Source: Penelope pileata
Taxonomy: Eukaryota; Chordata; Aves; Galliformes; Cracidae
Direction: 5' to 3'
Assembly: GCA_013396635.1 (NCBI GenBank)
Contig: WBMW01005677.1
Coordinates: forward strand, 186,001-250,000
Length of the DNA stretch: 64,000 nucleotides
Positions 12,101 through 24,100 of this stretch are shown piece by piece. The first letter of the stretch is position 1; each line of letters begins with the position of its first letter. The position numbers and the translations under genes are program-made. A model generated the notes under the pieces. That model saw only the letters and a program-made list of their open reading frames with translations. It did not search any database and was not told where the DNA came from.

Positions 12101-15100
12101 GCCTACGATGTCACCACAGACAGCCGCCTGCAAATCCAAGAGGTATCTTTCCCCAACCCAGACTTTTTGTTTGTTTGTTTGGTTGGTTGGTTGGTTGGTT
12201 GGTTGGTTGGTTTTTTACACATAGAGGGAGGATGAGGACCTAGAGCAGACCTGTGTGATACTGGAGATAGAATCTGAGAGGGAAGGAGATGTAGCCATGG
12301 AGGATTACACTCACCAGATCTCATGGTCTGGGGTTTATTCTGTGGCAAGCAACCACATGCCTAGCTGGTATTTCCCATACTGTGTCTGCAGCCATCCAAG
12401 ATTTTCTTATCTTTATTTAACTTCCTCCTTTTTTTTTTTTTTTTCCCCAAATGTGGTTTTCTTTCAGCTTGCAAATGTGATTCTGGGTTTTCTATGTGTG
12501 TTTTCCAGCTTGCAAATATGATCTTGCCAGACGATGAGAACTTCCTGCTGCTTTTCCGACGGGAGACTCCCTTGGACAACAGTGTGGAGTTCATGAGGGT
12601 CTGTATCCCTGCCTTGCCCACCCCCTTGCACATCAGTTGCCCCAAACCCTTTCTGTAGCACTCACTCACTGATTAATCCTGCCCTGCTGTGAGCTGCAGC
12701 TGTTGCTCACCCAGCACAGCGCGGACTGGGAGGGCTGGCCCAGCACCATTTGAGCACAATCCTGAGCTGAAGAGTTAGCCCAGGCTGTGAAAGCACACAA
12801 ACACATCCCTGCTCCATTCAGGGACACGGAAAAACTTCTCTTTGGCAGGACGGGCACAAGAGCAGTTGTGACATTCCATCTACTTCTTTTCTCTGCAAGT
12901 TGCTTCAGATGAAAGTTTTGACTTTTCAAAGACTGCCTGGAGTTTATTCCACATCCGAGCTGGGGGCTTCTGCAGATCAGTGGCCAGCTGTGTACTGGCC
13001 TACACTCAGGACAATAACCACTTTGAGTGGCTGCATGTACAAATCAGGCAAGAAATGTTGGCCAGTTTCTCTGTCTTTTTTTCCTTTTATAGCATGTGTG
13101 TCTGCATTAAATATGTGATTGCAGCACGACACACATACAGCATCCAAATGAGAGTAAATGCTATGGTGTGGAAAGTTTATTTTATTTAGTCCACAATTAA
13201 TTAAATACTGGATAACACAACAGCTAGCTCATTAAGGAAGTTCTGATTCAGATCTTTACGCTGTCTCCTGTGTGGGTGATTAATGGCAATATTTACACAG
13301 TGATATCAATCTATCCCCATCCAGATCTGGCGCAGTTACGATGCTGATAGCAGTGGATTTATTTCAGCTGGGGAGCTCAAAGTAAGTTGTTCTAAGCAGT
13401 CTCTTTGGGCTTGATCTACAGCTCGCAGATGTCAACGGGAGCCTCTGTTACCCATTTGCTGCTTTTTTGTGTGATGACAAATGGCTCTTCTAGCTCATTC
13501 ACAGCCAGCTTAAGGGCTGGGCACCCTCCAGCCTTCTGGCACAGCTGCGGGGACCACACTGGGTGGGAGGAGGCTCTGCCATTTCCCTGCTGTCCCACTG
13601 CCCCTTGCCCTGCCTATTTTGATTGAGGTCAGTTAGCAAATATTGCAGGGCTTACATTGTCTTTTATGTATTTTGTGGGTGAGCTATTCCATTACAACTG
13701 ATTCCAGTATGCCTGCTTGAGGGAAATTTGATTATTTTCTAATTTATTTGCAAAAATATGTTTCAACTTAAAAATATGAACTTTAGGTGAAATTGAAGGC
13801 ACTACTACTAATCGGGAATGTGAAATTAAATTCATGTGACCCTGCTGAATTTGGATCTATTTTCTTGCCTTTTCTTCTTGAATTTACTCTAAAGAGTAAC
13901 ATTTGACTCCTTCCTGACTATAGGATTTCCTGCGAGATCTCTTCCTGCAGCATAACAAGGTGGTTTCTGAAGGAAAGCTAGAAGAATACACTGATACAAT
14001 GGTAAGCAAAGAGAGCAACAATATTTTTTAGATTACAGTACTGCCTAAAAACTTCCCTTGGGGTCAATGTCTCCGTATTTGCTGCCATGGATGCCCTCCC
14101 AAAAGGTGCTTCTTCTCCAAGAGTTCCCTCTGGGAAGTTCGGCAGCACATGCTGCTGCTGCTTCTTTGCACTGCACTGGACATCAGCCATGAACAGCACT
14201 TCAAATATTTTTGCTTTAAGTTGAACGGTTTCTTGTGAGAAAACAACCTGCCTTTATGCCACCCTGAGCCCTAAACCTGTTCAAAAACACAGGTGAGGTG
14301 CATCCTTCTTCAGGGCAGGCTCGGTCTCAGCCAGGACTCCAGATCCCTCCCTCCTAGCACATCCTTTTGCTCCTCAGAGATGCCTGCATCCATCACTTCT
14401 GCTCTGCAAAACCCAGGGAGCCCTGCTGGCTCCCTGCTGCTTCCTGAAGGGCTGGGGATTTCGAGGCTTACAGGCTTCGACTCCTCCCCGCCTTCTCACA
14501 ATGTAGCTTTTATCCTGCAATCATCAGCAACATAATATTTGGTGTAAGTTTAGCATCAGTCACCTGGGTTTCAAAGCAACTTATTATATCTAACCATCTA
14601 GAAACAAGAAAGAAAAAAATGCCATTTCTGATGTCATTATCAAGGGTATCATTTGACTTCCACCAGCAGACGTCTACTGTTGCAATTTTCTAAATGACTT
14701 TTAGATGAGACTATCTTGTTCCTTGGCACAAAATCTGTGATTGCACTGAGAGAAGAGGTTGGTATGCAAGCAGATGAGGAGCTGCCCGTGTATTTTGCAA
14801 TACCAAGTTATGTATGCATAAAGCAGCTGTGAGTAAAAATGTGACCCTTTAGAGCAAAGCGAGAAACTGTACCTAACGGCATACAGGAGCGTGCACATCT
14901 TTTCATATTTATAGGCCAGCGAAGGGAGAGGAAAGCAGCCTATGGAAGTTATTTTCCAGCTGAAAGAGCTTGAAAACAATAAAACCCCAGAAGATACAAC
15001 CAGAACAAAGATATTTCCAGCAATGTTTGCAGGTAGCAAATGGCATTTAGGCCGCTCTGGGAAGAGTCCCTTCACCAGCGGCTCAGCTGTGACCAGGTGC

Positions 15101-18100
15101 TTCTGGGGAATAGGCAAGATGAAGCTTGTAGACATTAGGCCGCTTACTTCATCCAACTTTTTCCCTTTCTAGTAACTCTAGTAACTTCCCAAGAAGGAAG
15201 AAGGATCTGTGATTTTTCCCACCCCAGCACAGCTAGATAACAATGTGGTTGGGAAGAAATGTGCAGTGATGCAGCACAGGGCTGGCAGCCAGGAGGTCTG
15301 GTTTCTATTCTCTTTTTTTTTTTTTTTCCAGATTGGCTTTGTGTCTCTGAAGAGATAGTTTAGTCTCTATGCTGCAGAATAAGGTTTGATCTGGGAAAGG
15401 GAATGATTTATATGTTTGGAGTAATCTGCGACCTGATATGGAAATCTGGCCCACGAGGAAAGAAGTCTGTAAAGCCGCAATGCCAAAAGGATCAGGGAAG
15501 TTATTAGAAAATGAGAATATGGCAGATGATTTTTTTGCCTGGTGATTCTTTGGTATTAACTGAAGATCGAGGCTGTTTACAAGCACACCTGATCCCAAGA
15601 GTAATCCCACATTCCTATATGTTTACATACATGGACAAATATAGGTGTATATATAGAGATACATGTACATGTATAGAGATAAATACATATATATACACCC
15701 TTTGATACATGTTTATCATTTTATATCATTCTAGCTTACATATACTTACACATTCACATGTATAAATGCATCTCTCAATTCCTCATCTTCAGCCATTTCA
15801 AGTGAGACAGAGGTGAAAACAGAGCAGGTGAGGGGGTGTTTCTTACCCGTTACTTGAAGCCCTTTCCCACTTTTAATGTGTATATTGGTTGTCTGCTGAA
15901 AAGAACATCACTTTATCAGGTTGCTTACCAGCCATTTGTAAGCAGACTAGTCTGTTTCCTTATGACCTTGGTGTCCTTTCTTCAGAGAACACTGATTCAG
16001 AGTTTGGGGATGAACAAGTGGTGAACCCTTGGGAAGAAAAGAGGCAGGGAATGTGTTGGCATTGCACGATTCCCATGAGTTTATTAAATCAAATCCTAAG
16101 AAACACCAAAGTCACTGGGGAAAGCTGTGAAAGAAGAGCATTTGAATTCTCAAGACTTTTGATGAGGGAATTAAAGGAGCAATTCTGTGCTGCAGAAGCC
16201 CCTTAGCTGAGTTCGTGTTAGTTTTTGTGCCTACTTATGTATATATGCTTGTATTAATAGACATTAAGGGTGTATGAATATTTATTTACACACACGCACT
16301 TGCATGAGAAGATAGTGCTGTGCTGTTCTGAATCCTTGAAAATAGGCTATGGATTTGTTGTCTTCTAGAAGAGGCAAACCACAGGCTTGTAGACTGAGAG
16401 CTGTGGGCAGGGAGCAGGTGCTCGGAGGCAGAAACAGATCTGTATATTGCTCTGAGCCTCTCTGGGCAATGAGAAGGTGTCTCAGGGGTACTGTACTGTG
16501 GGAGACAGGCTGGGCATAGCTGAAAGTGGAGGTTTTTAAAAGCATGGTGGGAATATTCTGCCTTCTTTAATCAACACAAAATGGAGAAATGAAAACTTGT
16601 CCCATTACTGCTTCATCACAAGAGAGTGGATGGGGGGACTACAGTAGTACCAACAGCCTTCCCCATGCTCCTGGTGAAATTTCTGCCCATGAATACGCAG
16701 CTCACGCTTGCATTTGCCAGTATTTTGTCATGACTGACAGCTTCTATACCCGTGCATGCACATAGCTGTGCACTTCAGCAGATTGTTGTAAATGCCTGAA
16801 TCTAAACCAGATTTAAGACATAGTCTCTGATGAAGCTAAGTATTCTTCTCTTGCCTTCTTGTTGCTTCTAGTAACAAAATTCTCACTCAGCTCTTGCATT
16901 TTGGTGTGTATTACCTTGTTCCCATTGATGGCTCATAGCTTCCCATATAGCAGCGTGCTGCTTATAGTTCATAATCCCAATGTCTGCAGGCCTCCTGCAG
17001 GGAAAGCTCAATACTGAGGCAAACTTCAGCAATTTATGTTATATATACCACTGAAATTGCCACTCACAGAACACCAATATTCACTTCTTGCATTGCCTTA
17101 CGTTGATAATATCAGACTGAGCAAAATAAAGTGCTTTAATTTGAGCTTTATTATATTTTAGCAGAACATAAGAGATGAAAAATCCTAAAGCAGAATACGC
17201 TTTGCCCACCACAAACTAAATTTCTGGGGAAGTAATAATGTAAGTGCAGTGACTAGTATGATAAGCATTGGTGGTGAACTACAGCCTTTGAAGAAAATTA
17301 GTATATGAATGTGGCTGAGGATGAAATCTTGTCTCCAGAGAAGTCAGTACAGCAATCCTTCCAACTGTGACGCTGCCATAGTTTAACTGTGCTGATCTGC
17401 AGAAGTTCTGGGGTGTTGCTGCATATCCTGAGCAGTCATTGACCCTACACACGAACCTGCAGCTGGCCAGGTGAGGGTTCCTGGTCTTTTTAGTACAAAG
17501 GGAAACAGGCTTATGTCCCCCTGAAGATGGTCTGTGTCCATAAGAATGAATTGTGCTCTACCTTCGTTTTGCATTGCGTGGACTACTGGTGCTTTTGTGG
17601 TTGCTGGCTGTCTCCTCTGCAAGGACAATGCTAGTGGCTCAGAGTGGGTATTTCTTTGGCTGTGAAAGCCTGTCTATCTGTCTCTGCTCTTTGCCAGCGC
17701 CCGTGTACGTACATAGAGAAAATCCAGGTGATTTAGTTCCTTAACACCATGCTGGCCAAGCCAGGCTATCAGCACTAACAAGGTTTTTTATGACCACCAA
17801 GTGGAAAGATATCTTTGTTACAATGATGAGAGCCTAAAGAGAGCATGTTATGCTTCTTATCACACTCTGATCAAACTTCCTGAAGCCCTAGAAATATGAT
17901 AGTGGAGTGTGGCCCAAGACTGCTGATTTAAAGGAGAGGTCTTTGTACATCCTTTCTCCTGGTGGTGGTTCATGCAGACCTCTCTCTGAGACCTAAGGAT
18001 GCTGTGACTCCAGGAGACCATATCTCCAGTTCTGCATGGGCACTGCAACCATCAGGCCTCCTAACCCCCACCACCATCTTGGGAGACCCCCCTGAGGGCT

Positions 18101-21100
18101 TCCTCGTGGCCCTCGGTCACTGCGATTTCTCTCAGGGATGAAAGGCTGCCTTGCTGTGCGTGGCAAGAGGGCTCCCACGCAGCTCGTGAATACTATGCAG
18201 GGAAATCTGGCCCCCACGTTGCTTCTAGACTTAATGTCAGGGGTTCTGTCATCTCCAATTTTGCACCACATTTGTGGTGACATAAGCCAGCAGAAGCAGA
18301 AAATAGCATTTCAGCTCAAACTTCACTTCCAAAGATCAAAACCCATGGAACGGAGGCGCCTGCAGGCATTTGAAAATCCAAGCAGACAACAGCTTGGTCT
18401 TTTAGAAACCAAAAGACTCCTAGAAATCCCACACTAAATGCCTTGTCCAGGTTATGCAGGCAGTCTGCTGGGGCAGAGAACTGAACTTCTGTCCCAAGGG
18501 TAACTTGCTGGCCACAGGGCGTACAGGGCTCTGCAAAAGCCTGCAGGCCCCAGCCTACCCCACAGAAACAAATCACATGCTGTCCTCCGCTTGGGCACGT
18601 GTTGTTGTTTACAGACCCTCAGCAACTGCTGTACTCCTTGGATATTTTAGTTACAGCTGATGTGGGATAGACAGTCTAGATGTTCATTTTGTGAGGGCAG
18701 CTGGAGAGGCAAGAAACAACTCTCTCTTTGTTTCCCCCAGGGATAACACAGTTCATTACACATCAGAGAAGGGACAGAAAACCATTTTAAAGTGAGCTTT
18801 AAAAATTCTGCTGATCACAGACCTATTTATTTTGGTTATTTACTTTTCTCCTTATCTCTGTCACAGAAAGTAATGCCAATTTATAATCTTTCAGAGCTCT
18901 TCAAAGTGTATGTGCTTGTCATATCTTGGTGTTTCTGTGGCCTTCTTTACAACACCTGACTGAGAAAGCAGAGATATTTATTTTGCTGAATTCAAAGCCA
19001 ATAGTAGTTTTGATTTTGCACATAAAATGAAAGCTGTAACACCTGACTGAGAAAGCAGAGATATTTATTTTGCTGAATTCAAAGCCAATAGTAGTTTTGA
19101 TTTTGCACATAAAATGAAAGCTGTAACAGCTCTTGTTTTCTAAGACCAGCTCTCAGTTATGCTCTGTCTGCCTCAGAGTACACACACTGAATGCAGACAA
19201 GCAGAGCTAAGGCTTCCCTGGTGCACTGCCATTAAAATGTCTGTGAATTAATCTGTGTAAACATTTTGAAACACTGAGTAGCTTGACAGTAAGACAAATG
19301 CATCATTTTATAAAGCATACTGCTGGATGCAACAAAGCTTTTAATAAAATTGAGTGCTATTTAAACATACCAGACCTTATCCTTAACCGCATCGAGATGT
19401 TGCATATCAGCCTGGCAGCATAAATACACCTTCCAAGAGCGTAAACTGAAAATCCATCAAGTTTAACATATCGAGATGGTGTGTAAAGGCAAAAGTTTAA
19501 ATTAGAAACAATCTCATAACAATTTCAAATATCTACTTCTCCTATTATGTATGCTTCATCATACGGGATGGGAACCCTTTGTCGTCCTGTGTGTTATTAT
19601 GTACGTAATTAATAGATCAGATCAAACAATTGCATGCTTGAAATTTGAAAGCTTAATTAATAAACATTTCCCCAGGCTTTTCTATCCCAAGATTGCCGTA
19701 TAGCGTGCGTGCATGAGCTGCAGTTGTCCAAATAATAGGATTATGTCTATCTAATTAGCTGTGGTACCTGAACTAATTCAGTGAACACTGTTCCATCTTT
19801 GCTACGTGTTTTCCATCTTTCATGTGGAATTCAAGATGCAAGAATTAGCCCAGCCTAGATCTTCCTGCAAGACTTTGTTTTCTCTTTGTTGACTGGTACG
19901 GGCAATCAAAATATCACATAGATTTGACAATTTTTTTCCAGGATACTTGTTGCAGAAAAAAAGGAAAACAGACTTTGAAAATGCAGAGATTCTCTCTTGG
20001 TATTGCAAAAGCAGAGTTGAGTGAAGGAGGTCAGAGAAGGGAGCTGGTTAGGTATAAGTAAATGTGATAAACCACTGAAAGTTTAATATTAAACTCAAAG
20101 ATAAAGCAAAGTTGATTGGGAACGTTGCTTTTCATTAAGCATTCCTCTGCAGAATGCATTATCTCTACAGTTAAATTTGTTTTAATGGGGTCTGGGCTGC
20201 TGCTGGAAAATTGTGAAGGGTTCAGAAATGGATAAAGTTGAAAACCACTGACTCAGAAAACTGATAACGAAGCAGAAAAGCTTTCACAACAAAACCATCA
20301 CCTCTAATCTAGCCTGCTTCATTAAGGGTGCACAAAGCTCTTCAGCCTCTCGTAGATATTTGAGACTTTTGAAACTATGAAAATACATTGTGCCCATAAC
20401 ATGCAGAAGATGCAGGGCAGGTGGGACACTTGGAAGTCCCAAGGAAAAAAGTGGCTACGCTAGGATACTCATTTACTTTTTTTTTGTGATGAAGGAAGTA
20501 AGACTTGTTTCGCTGGAAAAGAAACTCATGGCTTGTCCCAGACAGGCCTATATAAAATGAAAAATGAGCCTAAGTCTGCTTCTTGGATTGGAGACTAAGT
20601 CTGTCATGGTCCCAGAAACTGCCGTCACAGTCAGCATTTAAAGGTGTTTATTAGCAACCTCGTACAGAGGTCAGGGCCTCGAGGTCATGGAGATGAACTC
20701 TCAAAAGCTCTGTATGTTTACTTCCCTGAGGCATCACAGCGGGAATAGTGTATCTGGAACTCTGAATCAAAAGTCTAGGCTGAAACACTGGTTTTCAGCC
20801 TCAGGAGAGTACTTCTGAGAAGTACTGAGATGAGAAGGATTGTCTTGGTCTGACCCAGCCTGAGAGAAATCCTTGAGATGGTTCAGCAGCTTTAATTGTC
20901 TCTCCAGCTCTAGGCAAAGAGAGAAGTGAAAAAGTGGCTTTCCTTGTGGCCCCAGGCATCTGTATTGATCTCAAGGCACAATTTTTCCAAAAATCTCGGT
21001 ATGGGCCTTCGATCATCCATATGAGTTTTGCGCTTTCTCTCAGTCGGAGAAAAAGTGAGCCCATCCTGAGTGCTCTTCAAAATTCCCATCCAGACGTCAG

Positions 21101-24100
21101 TGGTGCAAGTCACAGAAGAATTAACGCAGTAAGATCACGTTGCAGAATCTTACCTACGCACAGTACAATAAAGGACTACCACAGACTCCCTGTCCTCAGC
21201 ATAGGCACCAGAGTGTGAGGCAGGGAGCAGGCAGCAGTGAGCAAAAAAAAGATATTGTATTTACTCGTGGGTTCCCCAGGAGACTGCAGCTCCCAGGCCA
21301 TCCCTCTGCCCACGCAGGCGTCAGGCCCTGGTTTGACTGACAAGCAGTGCTCAGGATATGTGATGGGCTTGCCCATCCTGGAGCTCCCACCAGGTCACGG
21401 CGTGTCACAGCACATGTCTTCTCCTTCTGAGCTTACAGGGTTGGGGGCTGGCACCTGCCTGCCCCAGCAGTGGGCTGCAGCACCAGTGGCTGCTCGTAGC
21501 CGCTGTATAAGTGGATCAGGTTTGTGCAAGTAAGATTAATGTATGCTCTTTTGCTGAGCACCTGACAAGGAATGGTAACTCATCTTAGTAAAAAATTGAT
21601 TTTTTTTCTCCCCACTGCAATATGGAATACATTTTTTTCAAGAATTTAGATCCATAATTTATTTGTGTTTGCAACCCATTATACTCTTCCCCTGTAACTC
21701 ACTCTTATTTGTGCCTTGCGGAGGAACAAGGTACCAAATCCATTAAATTAATAGATAATATCTGGTGGTGACTCACCAAAACAATCACATTAAGAAAAGG
21801 GCAATGTTCAGGGAAGGATAGCTTTTGCATTCACGCAGATGAACCTCTTGATGCTAGCAGCCTGATGCTAGCTAGCCCAGTCCTAGCACTTTCTGATGGC
21901 AGGCTTTGAGCCAAGCAAGCCCACCAGCTCCAGCAGCAACCAGGCCAGATCTGAGTGTCTATCAGGGGGTGACGCTTGTACCTCAGCCGCTTAGCAGCTA
22001 CAGTGAGAATCAAGGATAATGACAGAGCTGGACGAGAAGTGTTGGAAAATTCCCTGCCTTTTTTCAGTTTTTTCCAGGGCTAGTGATTAGGTGCTCAAGA
22101 TGTCTGTCAGAGACTTTTCTTTAACCTTGTGCAAGGCAGGTGCCGGTGTTTGGTTGCTTTGCTTTTCACTGCCAGAAAGCCAGCATGGTGAGGACGTTGC
22201 TGAACCCTTGCCTAGCAGGTCACAGGGCACGGCAAAACGTCTGTCTGCTTTTTTTTGTACATCTCCTCCTTATCTGCCTATCCATTTCATGACAGCCCTA
22301 TCTTTCTGGCTTTTAGATGAAAATCTTTGACAAAAACAAGGATGGACGTCTGGACCTGAATGACCTGGCAAGGTGGGCTGCAATGATATCGATGCAGTTT
22401 TTCAGCTTGCAGTGGCAGATCAGGCAAGGTGGTGAACTACAGCAATAATATCTCTCTGGGGACATGCATTTGAATCCTAAATTAAATCAGGCACTCCAAT
22501 GTTGGCATCCCAGGTCTCTAACACGTGGTCCCCACTGCAATAGCCTGCGAGTGCCTAGAGTGGTGACACTGAGCAATGCTAGGAGGGGTTTTCAGGTCAC
22601 CAGTGGGCTCTGGCCCAGCTTGTGCCACATCAGCACAGCTCCCTGGGAGGGGAAGAGGCAGTCTGGGGAGCCAAGGAAGCCCTGCAGTCCTGTAAGCCAG
22701 GGAGAGAGGCCTATGCTTGCCGAGCAGCACCCAGGAGTGGAAGGTTTGCTTTTTTAAATGCCTGCAGTCTCAGATCCCCACATTGCACAGACTGGGGTGG
22801 TTCAGAGCAGTATGTGTGCAGATGACAAAGCGGCAAGATCTTAATTTAAATCTCTTTCTTCAGAATTCTGGCACTCCAGGAGAATTTCCTTCTTCAATTT
22901 AAAATGGACGTAAGTATTTTCTGATGTATTCCCCCCATTTCTCTCGGATAAGATAACCTAGGCCAAAACCTGAATATTATTTTTTTTTCCTTTTTCTTTT
23001 GCTTGCCATCCCTGCATGAAGGCTTGCAGCACAGAGGAAAGGAGGAGAGATTTTGAGAAAATCTTCGCTCACTACGATGTTGTGAGTCTCAGAGACCACT
23101 CCTTTGTGGCCTTTACATGACACAGATTAAATATGTGCCAGTGCTAGAGCCCATGGGCCAGAGGTGCCCATGTGAAGGTGGGGACAGAGGTGGGTGATAC
23201 TCAGAGACCTCACGGCAAAGGACACATTTTCAACATCACCCTGAAAAATGAACCCCCTTCCAGTACCGAACCAAGAGTTATTCTAAACTTGGCCCAGGAG
23301 GGCCAAGCATTGGTTAGAAAATAGCATTCTGTTGCTCCATCTGCCATTCACACAATGGGGTGGTGACCAGCAAGCCTCGCAAAATAGTAGGAGACATTAC
23401 TGCCACTTAAGAGGAAGCGATGGTCTGGGAAAAAGGAAGGGATTGTCATGTTATTGGGCTCAGTGACCAGGCGGACCTGCTGGCTAGCAAACATTGCTGT
23501 GGTTTTGACTTACTGGAGGGTTTTGGTGTTTTTTCCATCCTTCAGAGTAAAACAGGAGCACTTGAAGGCCCAGAAGTGGATGGGTTTGTCAAAGACATGA
23601 TGGAACTGGTCAAGGTATCTTCATAGCTCTTTCTATTTATTAATACCCTACGTGTCCAAGACAAAAGTGCTTATTCTGGTAAAGTTATGTAAGTAGAGGA
23701 AGTAGTGGGAACATCGAGTGAAATTTAACTTTGATCACAGGGAGAAACAAATGTCATCATCTCAGCATAAACACCGTAGAGCATTTCACCATATCACAGA
23801 AATTCTGCCTGACAAATGAATGCAGCTTGACTCAGCAGCTGTATTTTAGAAAAGTCCATTCTGTCTCACTCTGAGCTGGGCAGATGTTGTAGCATCACAA
23901 ACATTTAGTCATCACCTAGTCTACCCACATATACTTTTTTTTTTTCCTCCAAATGAATTAGTATTTAAGCTAAAATAGCTGAAAGGTGTTGAGTAAGCTG
24001 GAAGAGAGACAGAATGAATAATATGTGACTCTGCCTTTTCACATCATATTTGAGTACAAAGCCATGATCAGAGCTGAGAGCCTTCAGCTCCAGCTGGCAA

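Larger units (their letters stand above)
14002..22316 (+). other. SCGN intron 6 (8.3 kb)
   Basis: This intron contains an AT-rich microsatellite-like patch at 15610-15715, an 87-bp tandem duplication at 18951, and a long AT-rich homeobox-motif block at 19230-19790. No CR1 and no coding exon are recognised. The open frames inside, up to about 150 codons, have no domain. Confidence 0.8.

Noticed and set aside
15610..15715. Possible hairpin RNA in the TA-rich tract
   Set aside because: The palindromic character comes from simple TA/CATA repeats; there is no distinct stem-loop with unique arms.
18919..19110. Minus-strand frame with a repeated 29-residue unit
   Set aside because: The protein repeat is only a by-product of the 87-bp DNA duplication, whose length is a multiple of three.
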